Below, in pieces: positions 52,329 through 61,743 of a stretch of DNA of 64,000 nucleotides; within the stretch, counting starts at the first letter, position 1, and the number at the start of each line of letters is the position of its first letter. A program made the translations under genes and the position numbers. The notes beneath the pieces are model-generated. The model searched no databases and was not told the origin of the DNA. It saw nothing but the letters and a program-made list of their open reading frames with translations. Source of the DNA: SZUA-547 sp963669265 (GTDB taxonomy: Bacteria; Pseudomonadota; Alphaproteobacteria; Rhodobacterales; Rhodobacteraceae); the NCBI GenBank assembly GCA_963669265.1, contig OY769916.1, positions 2,480,001 to 2,544,000 of the forward strand. The letters are read 5' to 3'.

Positions 52329-53037
52329 TTATCTGCGCGAAAAGATTGAAAGCGGTGAGCTGAGCGAAATTTCTGAGCGCATTGATTGTCATAAAGCTAC
52401 GTCCATTCAGCGTCCCGACGGCTCATTAGTTTGGCCTTTTTCGAAATTCTCACGCTTGCACTAACTCGTGAAGTGCCCGGAACTCGTGTCTGCGCGCGGA
52501 TCATCCGTTTCTTGTCGTCACACTAACTCCTGCGCCTGCGCCGCCTCGCCACCAAAATATACGACAATGTCCACTAAGACGAAGTGGACACTATTCTCCA
52601 TTCGCCGACCAAGCAGTACATGACTTCCAAGACTATTCGTCTTGCACCTTTTTCCCCCAATTTCTCGAGCCGAAAAATGTGCGGGTCCCCGTCGGTAGCT
52701 GGCAAATGTCCCCAGAGATTGGACCCGCCCCCGTTACGCAGATTGCGGAGCGGAGCGCGGGTCCCATCCAGACCAGCCGCCTCTGGCTGTACAGATATTC
52801 GGCTTCGAACGGTGAGACGAAGTTGCGAACTTCTGAGCGTCCTAGACATAAAGCGCGAACCTGATCCTCAACTATCGCGAGCGCCCTAGTTTTCGGGCCG
52901 ACCGCGGCGCAAATTACCCGTGACTCGAAACCGCTGAGAACGACCTGAACTCGCGGTCGGCGTGAGGAAGCGTATGGATAAATTGATCGCGAAGGACCTT
53001 GCGTCACGGATCGCCGGTGTTGGTGATTGACAGTTGG
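52329..53037. other. Intergenic region with no supported gene
   Basis: About 700 bases between the recombinase tail and the small integrative element. Overlapping frames on both strands lack family motifs or ribosome sites. It may hold the lost left end of the tRNA-Thr element; I find no copy of the tRNA-Thr core in it. Confidence 0.4.
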
Positions 53038-53847
53038 TCAATCTCCGCGCCCAAGTCTGCTATTCTTGGTGGCGTCCAACGGCATGCCATCCCGTTTTTT
53101 GTTTGATGGCATACTGATTAGGACATCGGGGTTTTCGGTTTCAGCGCTCGATTCACAGCAGGCTTTTCTTTTTCTGTTCTCTTTCTCTCCCGTTCTCTCG
53201 CTTTCCTCTTCTGTGTCAGCAGGGTGTCGATCTGAGGACCTTCCATCGGCGGGGAGCTCAATATCGATTGTCGGAATAGCCATGCGCGTCTGGTGGCGAA
53301 CGGATCTGGGATAGTGGGAAAGTTCAACAATCAGCGCGGCGTGGAACTCCTGATCGTAATCAAAGTTAAACTGGCGGACCCGATCGGTGAGCGCTGAGTA
53401 CATCCTGCGATACTTCTCATCGCGGCTATTCCAGCCTTCGGACCGCTCAAAGACCTTGATAGCGAGTTCCGCAAATGTCCTACAGAGCATACCGACATCT
53501 GGGCATCCACTCTCAACAAGATCCGTGATCCGTTTCAAGGCAACCGAAGGGTTCTGTGGGCAATTCGGCGACCGATTCCAGCCGATCAGGCGAATCCACT
53601 CGCTCGTGAGGTCGTACTCGACCAAGCCACGATCGATCAGCCTTTCAATCGCCGTCCGGGTTCTCTGCGGCGTTTCGTTGATATCATCCGCCATAACCAA
53701 AAGCGGATACTCGAAGAGACCTTCATATGACGACGTCTTAGAAGTGTAAGCTGCTAGATATGCGACTTTCGCAACTGCATCGACGTCGGCCGATTTCAGT
53801 TGTTTCACCAGTCCCAATGCTACTTGCGCATATTTTCTTCCAGGCAT
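53038..53847 (-). CDS. Element protein with winged-helix-like N-terminus, possible replication protein
   Basis: 269 residues. The N-terminal 100 residues (KYAQVALGLVKQLKSADVDAVAKVAYLAAYTSK, then TPQRTRTAIERLIDRGLVEYD) look like a winged helix as in plasmid or phage replisome organisers. The C-terminal third is low-complexity and charged (EEESERTGEKENRKRK). The family is not certain. It starts four bases after the AlpA-like gene on the same strand. Confidence 0.55.
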   Translation of the reverse strand: MPGRKYAQVALGLVKQLKSADVDAVAKVAYLAAYTSKTSSYEGLFEYPLLVMADDINETPQRTRTAIERLIDRGLVEYDLTSEWIRLIGWNRSPNCPQNPSVALKRITDLVESGCPDVGMLCRTFAELAIKVFERSEGWNSRDEKYRRMYSALTDRVRQFNFDYDQEFHAALIVELSHYPRSVRHQTRMAIPTIDIELPADGRSSDRHPADTEEESERTGEKENRKRKACCESSAETENPDVLISMPSNKKRDGMPLDATKNSRLGRGD

Positions 53848-53851
53848 GGCG

Positions 53852-54073
53852 CTACGCTTTTACACGGTTTCTGGAACCGTCATTGGAAGTGGCGCGGCGG
53901 CGGTCACATGCTGCAATCGCCTCGTCGATCTCAGATTCGACGAAATATACTCGCCCCCCTAGACGTAGGGGTCTCGGGAGACGATCGAGTTCGATGTCTC
54001 GATAAATCGAACTGCGAGAGCGCCCGCCGAGCTTTGTCGAGAGTTGTGAGAAGGAGAGATAGCGATGTGTCAT
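53852..54073 (-). CDS. AlpA-family regulator/excisionase
   Basis: 73 residues: YLSFSQLSTKLGGRSRSSIYRDIELDRLPRPLRLGGRVYFVESEIDEAIAA is a textbook AlpA helix-turn-helix. Members activate integrase genes or promote excision. Located between the unknown gene at 54153 and the putative replication gene. Confidence 0.87.
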   Translation of the reverse strand: MTHRYLSFSQLSTKLGGRSRSSIYRDIELDRLPRPLRLGGRVYFVESEIDEAIAACDRRRATSNDGSRNRVKA

Positions 54074-54152
54074 GCGTCACCAATTTGCTCGTTGCGGTGA
54101 CGACAATCTCGCTCACTAAATTGGGACACCGGTAGCTATGTCCCAGAGATTT

Positions 54153-54947
54153 TTATCCGCGGCGATAAAGTTTTCTATTGGCCTCAAAAGTTCCAAGGCC
54201 TTGTCGTTCCAAGCGTCTAGCTGCCTCAGAAATTGAGAACCCCTTGTCTTTGATAAGAATACCCATGAGTTGACGTCGCTTGGTTGTCAATTCGCCCTTC
54301 ATGTCATTAGTACGCTGGGCAGCTTTTCGTACGCCGTTCAATTGACGCTTCGACTTTTTTACATCATTCAAGTGCGCGTCGTGTAGCCTGATACGCTCGC
54401 GAAGATCGCCCAATCGAAAGGCAAGATTCTCTCGTTTGGTCGGATCAGTTTCGCTTAAGAAATTGGTTGCCGCACTGTACAAGTTTGTTAACTTCCATTG
54501 CTTGCTGTAGGGATTGCAATCCATCTTGCCGAGCCAGTAGTTCTCGCCAAAAGTGCCGATCCAGCCAGGCTTGACCGTGGGGTCTTTCTGTTTCCACGCG
54601 CCAACTGCAGGCTCCCATTCGGCGCTTTTCCGTCCGTCTGAAAGCCGGATTTCGTAGAGCCTCGCCCAAATCTTTTGTCGCCTTTCAGGCAAGCCGAGTT
54701 TCGGAAGTTCGGTTTCGGCTTCCAGAACCAAGTTCTCGGCAACTGTTTTGACAGGACCCCCTGCCAAAAACTCGTCGCAGGCCTCAGCTAAATCTAGATC
54801 AAACTGATTGTAGCGGACGCCATCCGGTCCTTCCTTGCGGTTAGATAGGGCGAATCGCCTTGCAAGATCTGCATCAGAAAATTCGGCTTGGGCTTTGTGC
54901 AGTTCGACCATTTCATCGGAGTAAACAACCTCCTTGCGCATTTTCAT
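54153..54947 (-). CDS. Element protein of unknown function
   Basis: 264 residues, highly charged, no signal or membrane segments. The C-terminal part (KRRQLMGILIKDKGFSISEAARRLERQGLGTFEANRKLYRRG) looks like a helix-turn-helix that could bind DNA. AAGGGA ribosome site; 12 bases after the integrase stop. I do not recognise the family. Confidence 0.55.
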   Translation of the reverse strand: MKMRKEVVYSDEMVELHKAQAEFSDADLARRFALSNRKEGPDGVRYNQFDLDLAEACDEFLAGGPVKTVAENLVLEAETELPKLGLPERRQKIWARLYEIRLSDGRKSAEWEPAVGAWKQKDPTVKPGWIGTFGENYWLGKMDCNPYSKQWKLTNLYSAATNFLSETDPTKRENLAFRLGDLRERIRLHDAHLNDVKKSKRQLNGVRKAAQRTNDMKGELTTKRRQLMGILIKDKGFSISEAARRLERQGLGTFEANRKLYRRG

Positions 54948-54959
54948 TTGGTTCCCTTC

Positions 54960-56111
54960 TCAGCCGTTACCAAGAACGTGCTCCGCCCATCGCGTCATCA
55001 GAAGCCGTCGCGCATCCAGATAATCGGTTCTTCGGTAGGCCGCCTCGACCGCGCTTGCGCTTTTGTGCGCCAGACAGGTTTCGGCGATCTCGCGCGGCGT
55101 ATCGGTCGCCTCCGCGCACCAGGTTCTGAATGAAGATCGGAAACCATGCGGCCGCGCCTCCAATCCGCGTCGACGCAGGAGCGATGACATCGTCATATCG
55201 GAGATCACGCCCTTGCCTCGGCCCGGAAAGAGAATGCCGCCCCGCTTGAAAGGCCGCGCCGCATTTATCACCGAGCAAGCCTCGGCGCTTAACGGGACCC
55301 TATGCTCTCGCCCAGACTTCATTCGCTCCGCCGGAACTGTCCAGAGATCGCCGTCGACTTCATCGAGATTTAAAAAGCGAATCTCCGCTGAGCGCGCTGC
55401 GGTGAGGATCAGAAGGCGCAGCGCCAATTCCGTGAGCGAGTCTTCGCCGAGGCTACGATAGAATTCTGGCACGTCGCGCCAGTTCATTGACGGAATTCGC
55501 CTGACTACATGACGTTGTGCGCCAAGTAGCGCCTTAGCCTTCTCCGGAGCCTGCAGATCAACGTCGAGATCAAGAGCTGCGCCATGGCGCAGCACGATGC
55601 GAATTCGATTAAGGGCCTTGCGCGCAACCTCCGGCTTCTTGTGCCAGATTGGTGCGAGCAGTGCCTTAAGAGTTTCCTGATCAATGTCTTCGATCGGTGT
55701 ATCGCCAATTGTAGGGAGCACGTGAACCCGAATTGGAGAGTCCCATCTTCCGGCGACGCCGTCATTTTTGAGCTGCGCTTTGCGCGCCTCAAACGTCTCA
55801 CGAAACACCTCTTTGAAGGCCGGTCTTGTTCGGGCTTCGAGCGCTCGGCGGCGGCTACGTTCGACGACAGGATCAACGCCCTCAGCCGCGACCGCTCTCC
55901 AGACCGTCGCCTGACGCCGCGCAGAGGCGAGCGAAACATCCCGGAGGGCGCCAAGACCCATTTCTCGCCGTTTACCCATGTGAGAGAGGCGAAGAACCCA
56001 TTGTGCGCCTCCATCGTGACGCTTAACGAGCCACAAGCCACCCCCGTCGCAGTACTTGCCCGGGCTCGCAGAGCGAACCGCAACAGCGCTTAATCTATGA
56101 AGAGAACCCAT
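54960..56111 (-). CDS. P4-type tyrosine integrase of the tRNA-Thr element
   Basis: 383 residues. N-terminal arm-binding domain (SPGKYCDGGGLWLVKRHDGGAQWVLRLS), core-binding domain, and catalytic Arg240, His322/Arg325, His349 and Tyr359 (LTAARSAEIR, PHGFRSSFRTW, AHKSASAVEAAYRR). It reads away from the tRNA-Thr fragment at 56251-56297 and its ATG lies 140 bases from it. The leader holds two AATCCACCCT copies, possible arm sites. Confidence 0.92.
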   Translation of the reverse strand: MGSLHRLSAVAVRSASPGKYCDGGGLWLVKRHDGGAQWVLRLSHMGKRREMGLGALRDVSLASARRQATVWRAVAAEGVDPVVERSRRRALEARTRPAFKEVFRETFEARKAQLKNDGVAGRWDSPIRVHVLPTIGDTPIEDIDQETLKALLAPIWHKKPEVARKALNRIRIVLRHGAALDLDVDLQAPEKAKALLGAQRHVVRRIPSMNWRDVPEFYRSLGEDSLTELALRLLILTAARSAEIRFLNLDEVDGDLWTVPAERMKSGREHRVPLSAEACSVINAARPFKRGGILFPGRGKGVISDMTMSSLLRRRGLEARPHGFRSSFRTWCAEATDTPREIAETCLAHKSASAVEAAYRRTDYLDARRLLMTRWAEHVLGNG

Positions 56112-56248
56112 TGTTCAATCCACCCTTTAATCCACCCTGTTGGGCGCGATGCCATGATACAGCGTGAAGCCGGGTGAACGAAATAAAATCTTTAATGCAA
56201 CGACTTAAGTTGAAGGTTGAGGCGCTATGATACAGCTTGAAATAGGAA

Positions 56249-56450
56249 GTTGGTGCCGCAGAAGGGACTCGAACCCCCGACCCCATCATTACGAATGCGT
56301 GGGTCGGTTTGTTGGACGGAGTTAGATCGAGTTGGATGTAGTTAGCTAACGTACTACGGCCATTGGGCGATTTCGGACGGTCATCTTGGACGGTGTTGGA
56401 CGGAAACGGACAGCGTTTGCTGTAGATCCCCTACTAATGCCCTACTAAAA
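56249..56450 (-). repeat. tRNA-Thr(CGT) 3' half and element end (attachment site)
   Basis: On the minus strand 56251-56297 is the 3' half of tRNA-Thr: anticodon loop TTCGTAA, variable and T arm GGGGGTTCGAGTCCC, acceptor CTGCGGCACCA. The anticodon stem does not pair on its 5' side, so the 5' half is missing. Beyond it, to 56450, repeated TTGGACGG motifs and a CCTACTAA end align with 5354-5497. The site is next to the integrase and is its probable attachment site. Confidence 0.8.
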
Positions 56451-56514
56451 AGGCGATTCCACACATAAACGAGAATTCATGAACGCTGAAACGAAATATT
56501 ATCGAGCATCTAAA

Positions 56515-57423
56515 CTATCGAATTCCAAGGTCTGAGTAGAAGTCCAGAATTCGACCGCTCTCGATTGTCACATGACTGGTCTCGAAACCATTTGATTTGA
56601 CGCGCCACAGCAAGTTTCGACTGCGAATATACCCTATGCGATTGGGCGCGTTCCCATTGGCCGAACGTGCGATATATATACCCGTTCCAGGATAACCGAT
56701 GTCGGCGCAGAAATTGACCAGACCTTCCTCCGCTCGGTACCGGCCATGCCCGATTTCATTCAGACCGATCGATCGCAAGTCCTTAGCGCCATCGGACAGG
56801 AAATCGTCGTTGTGAGGCAACGGCTCATGGAGCGTCAGGCTGACTCGTTTGAGGAAGTGACGCAAATCTGAGCCCTTTCGCGACCGAGAAAGAATCTGAG
56901 ACAAATCGCGCTTCCTGAAAATCGACAGTCGCTCTAAATCGCTTGCTCCGCTGACAGTCACAGCGCGGCGGCGTACAAGATCTGTGAACGCGGCGAGCGT
57001 CCAAACACCTCGCCGGCTGAGGCTGATGGATATACCAACGTTCTTCTCTTCTATCTCCTGCGAAAGAGCGCGCGCCAGTATGTCCCTGACATCGATCGAT
57101 GCGAAGTGGCCCGCAAGCGCGTGATACCCGCGTGGACCCGCTTGCAGCCCGAAGAATTCTTCGGCCGCTTCCTCGCGACAAAAGAACCTTACATCCTGTC
57201 GCGCAAAGGCAGGTGAGAGTGCGACGCGCAACTCCGGCCGAGAAATGGCGTGCAGAGCCCGCTTCAATTCCGGCGATAGCGCTTCTGGTGACGCCTTTTT
57301 GGCGCCAGTGGTATCCGCCCATGGAGAAAGTGGGGTTGGCTCTAGACCGAGACAGGCAATTGCGTGCCTAAGCTTGGCGTCAGATAAGCCCCAGACCTTT
57401 GCGGAGAAAGGCGTCTCCGTCAT
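56515..57423 (-). CDS. Partner of the zinc-ribbon papain-like protein (immunity or adaptor candidate)
   Basis: 302 residues, soluble, no signal peptide. The N-terminal half is helical (LSDAKLRHAIACLGLEP, SPELKRALHAISRPELRVALSP); the C-terminal half is beta-rich (GLVNFCADIGYPGTGIYIARSANG, LLWRVKSNGFETSHVTIESGRILDFYSDLG). The ATG overlaps the stop of the 1203-residue gene by four bases, so they are coupled. Position downstream of a toxin-like gene suggests immunity, and the size and two-part layout would also fit a loading adaptor. Not recognised. Confidence 0.6.
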   Translation of the reverse strand: MTETPFSAKVWGLSDAKLRHAIACLGLEPTPLSPWADTTGAKKASPEALSPELKRALHAISRPELRVALSPAFARQDVRFFCREEAAEEFFGLQAGPRGYHALAGHFASIDVRDILARALSQEIEEKNVGISISLSRRGVWTLAAFTDLVRRRAVTVSGASDLERLSIFRKRDLSQILSRSRKGSDLRHFLKRVSLTLHEPLPHNDDFLSDGAKDLRSIGLNEIGHGRYRAEEGLVNFCADIGYPGTGIYIARSANGNAPNRIGYIRSRNLLWRVKSNGFETSHVTIESGRILDFYSDLGIR

Positions 57424-60400
57424 GCTTCGCTCCCTCCGCCGTCCTTGTCCACCTGGCGCACGACAAAGCTATGGTCGAAGCGAATATTTACTCCAGCGGC
57501 AGCGAGTTCGGCCAGAGTTCCGCGGATTGGCGCGACATATGTCGGCTCGTAAATTCGCAGCGTGCCGTCCGGATAGATGTGAGTGACCATTGCCGCATGC
57601 CGGCCTGTTCTGGTCGCGCCATCCACGAAATTCTGATGCTCAAGCTCGACAAAGAACCGAGCGTCTGGATCATTGGCCATGATCTCCTGCATTCGACGCA
57701 CCGTATCGGCTGGATCGGTGTGGGCGCTAGAATTTGTTTGCTCTACCAGGCGTTCGGGATTGAAGTTCGGATCGTCTTGATAGAGGGAATTCAGCGCCGC
57801 TTCCATGCGCGACGGGTTTATTCCACCGAGAGTGCCGTCTGGGTTTCGAGTACGAAAGGGTTCAAGCCGTCGTCCGACCGCGGCGTCAGTTAAATCAGGC
57901 CGCAGCGCCTCGCTGACAGCGTTGCCACAATCCATCGGCTCCACCTGTGGGCGTTGGATTGGGTCATACTGCGGATCATGGAACGTTCTGAGGTCGCGAA
58001 CCCGATCGTAGTTGGTCGGGTCCTCGATTACAGGGCGCCCTTGCTGTCGCGCTTCCAGATTGGCCCGCAGTTCGTTGGCCCGCTCGGGCGTAACCCAGCC
58101 TTGGGCTTCAGCTTCGGACAATCGCGCTAACACGCCATCGGCCGCTTGCGGATCAACTCGTCCAATTTGCCGCGTCAGATCCCGATCATGCAGCTCTGCG
58201 ACCATGAGCGCATAGGCCGAAGGCGGAATGTCCCCGGCGTCGCGAAGCGTGTTAAGTTGAGCCAGCGCGCCGTCGATCCCGCGTCGACCGAGTCGGATGC
58301 TATCGAAACGTTTGAACTGTTCTCGCATCTCTGGCGACAGCAAGTCAGTGCGTTCGGCATTGGCGTTCTGATGATCGAAAGATCCGATATCGGGTCCGTT
58401 TTCTAAGTTATCCTGGTTACGCGTGGTCGCTTGGGCGTCGGGATTGCGTAGAGCCGCGTCTTGATCAGGGGAGTCGATTTCTGGAGGGGTCCGGCGCTCA
58501 TCCAGCGCATCGGCATCGTGGGAAATTGGCGACTCCGCGTCACCTCCGTCCCGCGAACTGGCGTCAGACAGGTCCGAGAGATCTGCGCCATCTCCGCCAT
58601 GTTCCCCATCCCTGTCTGGTCGCTGGCCTGCATCCGCGTCCCTAGGCGATGAGGTATCTCCGTCAGATGCCCGTGGGGCGTCAGTGATGTCTAGGCGGGA
58701 ATTGACGAATTCATCAAGCGTGGTGCGGTCCAACGAGCCGGCATCTACTGGCTCATTCCTGACACTTGGCGGCGTCTCCATGCCCGATGCGAGAGCATCT
58801 CGGGAGTCCGACAACATTCCTCCGGGATCAAGATAGCCGCCCGGATTGTCTGAATGCTGCGCTTGTGCGCCGCCTTCGCGCTGTGGCGAAGTATCGGTGG
58901 TTTGCTCTCGCGCACGCGCAGCTCCTTCTTCGCTCACACCACGAGTGTTGTCCGAACTGTCGGGCCTCGATCCACCCAGATGCTTCCAGTCATCGCGGGC
59001 GTCGCCCATGTCAAGCATGGCGTCCAAGACACCGCCCAGATCGCCACGGCGAAACGCATCGAGGCCACGCTGCGCGATAACTGTGGGATCAAGGTTATCC
59101 CTAACCTCGCCCCACCACCGGTTAGCCACGCGACGCAAAAGACCGGGCTGCTCCTCTCCATCGCCGGCTTTCGGGTCCCACTCCTCACGAATCGCGGTGC
59201 CAAGCCCAAATGTTGCTGCGTCGACGCCGGTTGCCGCCGCGGACGAGATCGCGCCCTGATACCCGCCCTCCGCATAGCCTTCCGCCACGCCTTGTGACAT
59301 CCCCTGCGCCATGACGACCAGTGGATTTCCCCCGCCGAGCGTCGCGATACGGTTGAACCGCATAGACGCGTCTCGAATTTCTGTTGCGGCGCTTTCGGCG
59401 ACCGATGCGTCGGCGGCGTCTTGCTCAGCTTCGGCGTGCTCTGCCCCGAACGTCGCCTCCATGCCCGAGCGTCTTAGTCGCTGAATATCTTCACCGCGGT
59501 CGAATGCGCTCCGAAGGGTGTTCAGAACCCGGTCGGCGCGAAACAGGTCGGCTGCGTTGTCCCAGATGTGTTTAAATAGATGGTCGCGCTTCTTTTTCTG
59601 CGCCTCTTCCGCCGCCTTCCTGTTTTCAACCTCTTCGCGCTCGTGCCGAGCCTTCTCGCGCATTTCGGCCTTGCGGCGCTCGGTCTCACGGGCAAAATCA
59701 TCCCGTTCGGCGTTTCGCGCCGTCCTCTGATCGACATGAGCGCGTTTAAGTTCCTGAACGTATCGCTCGGCCTCCGCACGGGTGCCCCATTTCCGCTCCC
59801 ACGCTAGCCAGTATTGGCCCTGTTCGTTGGTTTCGAGCGGTTGGTTGTCGAAAGGGTCGATCAGGGTCGATCGCGGCGACGACGCGCCTTCACCGTGGGT
59901 GCCAGACGCGCCAGATAGCGCCTCCCCGACGACCTGTCCGGTGTTCACCATTAACCCTGCGAGAGACATGATGATCGCGGATATGGCCGCCACGACAGCG
60001 GCCTCCTCGGGATCAACTGTAAAACTGCCGCGTCGTCTTGGCTGGATCAGGCTACCGGCACCGTCTCCGCACTCTCTTCCCCGCTTGTAAACGCCTTGTC
60101 CATAGTCATTAAAACAAAAACACAAATCGAGGCCCCGAGGGCTGCAGTGCCGGAATGTCGGATCATGTTGGTGTGGCTGCGGATCGAGATGCGCAAGCTG
60201 AACGCTCGTTAGGTTTTGGTCTTCGGCCCGTAGACTCGTTTCCACCGACAACAAGGCGGCCATCCCCAGCGCTGGCGCGATCAGGAGCCAGGCAAAGCTT
60301 CGTCTTGTCGCCGCGACTTCGCGCCGGAGACGTGCCGAACTGACAATCAGCGCTACTGAAACGACGCTCAACATCGCCGTAGAGAATGCGCCGGCGAGCA

Positions 60401-61031
60401 AACCGCCGCGTATCGCAAAGACGTGGCTGCCCACCAAACCAAGTATCTGCGTCGCGCCATATGCGATCGCCCAGATCAGCAGGAACAGTATGCTTCTTTG
60501 GGCGTAGACAGCGCAGTTTTCCACGTAGACCTTGTGGGCAGACGCTCGCAGATAGCCGACGATACCGCCTGCAATCGCCGCGACAATCCACATCTCGGGA
60601 GCCGGAGCGGCGCGGGCGAACAATACGAACTGCAAAAGATAGCAGGTGACCGCGGCTAAAACCGGCAGTAGGCAACTGACCCAAGTCAACTTCCAGGGTC
60701 TACGGTAGGTCCAGGCCATCAGCCCGAACGACCCAGCGAACAACCAGAGAGAGCCGGCGAGCACCGCTTCTGTCGCAAGCAGAAAGAAACCAGGACCCAA
60801 GACCAATGCCGTGAGCGCGAGGTTTTTGGCCAGCGCAGAGACAAGGCTGGGTGAGCCAGTGCGCGCTGCGCCACGGCGCGCCTCCTCGAGTCTATGTGTC
60901 TCTTGTGTCGACCGCGCACGTTTGGGCGCGGCTTTGGCGCCTGTTTCAATCTTGCCGATCGCGAGGCCACATTGTCTGCAGAACTTTGCGGAAGAACTGG
61001 CCTCAGCGCCGCAATGGCGACAGAACGACAT
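57420..61031 (-). CDS. Giant zinc-ribbon, membrane-spanning, papain-like toxin candidate
   Basis: 1203 residues. Cys4, Cys7, Cys18 and Cys21 form a zinc ribbon; residues 65-265 hold about six or seven membrane segments, and one more hydrophobic stretch lies near 345-370. Residues 425-490 are a charged coiled coil, 500-680 a mixed region and 680-920 an acidic low-complexity linker. The C-terminal domain (about 1030-1203) has MDCGNAVSEAL (Cys1035), GRHAAMVTHI (His1145) and LRIYEPT (Glu1162 or nearby Asp), the Cys-His-acid order and spacing of papain-like cysteine peptidase toxins. The order membrane module, linker, C-terminal enzyme resembles polymorphic toxins. No export system is seen nearby. 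Function inferred. Confidence 0.6.
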   Translation of the reverse strand: MSFCRHCGAEASSSAKFCRQCGLAIGKIETGAKAAPKRARSTQETHRLEEARRGAARTGSPSLVSALAKNLALTALVLGPGFFLLATEAVLAGSLWLFAGSFGLMAWTYRRPWKLTWVSCLLPVLAAVTCYLLQFVLFARAAPAPEMWIVAAIAGGIVGYLRASAHKVYVENCAVYAQRSILFLLIWAIAYGATQILGLVGSHVFAIRGGLLAGAFSTAMLSVVSVALIVSSARLRREVAATRRSFAWLLIAPALGMAALLSVETSLRAEDQNLTSVQLAHLDPQPHQHDPTFRHCSPRGLDLCFCFNDYGQGVYKRGRECGDGAGSLIQPRRRGSFTVDPEEAAVVAAISAIIMSLAGLMVNTGQVVGEALSGASGTHGEGASSPRSTLIDPFDNQPLETNEQGQYWLAWERKWGTRAEAERYVQELKRAHVDQRTARNAERDDFARETERRKAEMREKARHEREEVENRKAAEEAQKKKRDHLFKHIWDNAADLFRADRVLNTLRSAFDRGEDIQRLRRSGMEATFGAEHAEAEQDAADASVAESAATEIRDASMRFNRIATLGGGNPLVVMAQGMSQGVAEGYAEGGYQGAISSAAATGVDAATFGLGTAIREEWDPKAGDGEEQPGLLRRVANRWWGEVRDNLDPTVIAQRGLDAFRRGDLGGVLDAMLDMGDARDDWKHLGGSRPDSSDNTRGVSEEGAARAREQTTDTSPQREGGAQAQHSDNPGGYLDPGGMLSDSRDALASGMETPPSVRNEPVDAGSLDRTTLDEFVNSRLDITDAPRASDGDTSSPRDADAGQRPDRDGEHGGDGADLSDLSDASSRDGGDAESPISHDADALDERRTPPEIDSPDQDAALRNPDAQATTRNQDNLENGPDIGSFDHQNANAERTDLLSPEMREQFKRFDSIRLGRRGIDGALAQLNTLRDAGDIPPSAYALMVAELHDRDLTRQIGRVDPQAADGVLARLSEAEAQGWVTPERANELRANLEARQQGRPVIEDPTNYDRVRDLRTFHDPQYDPIQRPQVEPMDCGNAVSEALRPDLTDAAVGRRLEPFRTRNPDGTLGGINPSRMEAALNSLYQDDPNFNPERLVEQTNSSAHTDPADTVRRMQEIMANDPDARFFVELEHQNFVDGATRTGRHAAMVTHIYPDGTLRIYEPTYVAPIRGTLAELAAAGVNIRFDHSFVVRQVDKDGGGSEA

Positions 61032-61109
61032 GGCCGCCCCCCACAGCTATACGTTCGGAATTGCTGCTGATACTATACGGAACGGCCAACTGAAAACAGT
61101 ACTGACGCA

Positions 61110-61328
61110 GTGTCCAGAAATTGCAGCGCTTGCGACTTCAACAACCTTAGTGATGCGCGTTTCTGCGAGAATTGCGGAGCGAGCTTAGTTGAACAAACTG
61201 GCCCCCGTGAGGGTAACTCGCCGAAATCGCAGTCCAAGCTTGTCCCATTCCTTTTCGTAGCACTGGTGTTGATTGCGTTGGGCTTGAGCAAGATGGTGGG
61301 GGCCGAGTTGGCTCGGTTTTTGCGCTAG
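61110..61328 (+). CDS. Small zinc-ribbon single-pass membrane protein
   Basis: 72 residues from a GTG at 61110. CSACDFNNLSDARFCENCG repeats the CxxC-x10-CxxC plan of the divergent giant protein, then a basic linker and one membrane helix (LVPFLFVALVLIALGLSKMVGAELA). The two genes are back to back with 78 bases between starts, so they share a promoter region. It may be a membrane partner or regulator of the giant protein. Confidence 0.65.
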   Translation: MSRNCSACDFNNLSDARFCENCGASLVEQTGPREGNSPKSQSKLVPFLFVALVLIALGLSKMVGAELARFLR

Positions 61329-61430
61329 TAGCGTTAGTGTTTCAGTGTAACAATCCCGCTCTTGACAGCGCCGTCACCCAGCGCTTCTGATCCCTGTATG
61401 CATTACTTAGAGCTTGGAAGAACTGGGACC

Positions 61431-61598
61431 ATGCACCATAAGCGCAAAAGATCCAGAAGCCGCCGGGCGGGTTGTAAGTTTTGCAAGCCATGGAAGGTGA
61501 ACGGCTTTCGAACCGAGCGACGCGACGGAGAGAAGTTTAGCGATCACCGGAGGCGCGCTGCTGCGCGAGAGGTGGTTCGCTACGCCCACAGGTCCTAG
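61431..61598 (+). CDS. Small basic protein with GCxxCKPWK motif
   Basis: 55 residues from the ATG at 61431: RSRSRRAGCKFCKPWKVNGFRTERRDG. The pair of cysteines followed by KP(W/H)K in a short basic protein is a pattern I know from small conserved hypothetical proteins in many bacteria. A weak GGGA site precedes it. It may be a real small gene or a remnant. Confidence 0.45.
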   Translation: MHHKRKRSRSRRAGCKFCKPWKVNGFRTERRDGEKFSDHRRRAAAREVVRYAHRS

Positions 61599-61743
61599 TG
61601 GCTATATACATTGAGCGTTTGTCCGCTCGACGAACTATAAACCTACCTGACTGCGTGGCTTTCTTCCGAACTGAGTTGACATGCACAGCCTGCCCACAAT
61701 GACCGTTATGTTAGTTGTGGTCTGGCCGGCAGACCTTCCCCCA

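Noticed and set aside
52574..53007. Overlapping minus-strand frames of 91 and 124 codons
   Set aside because: Two different frames cover the same bases with odd composition; neither has a start signal or recognisable family.
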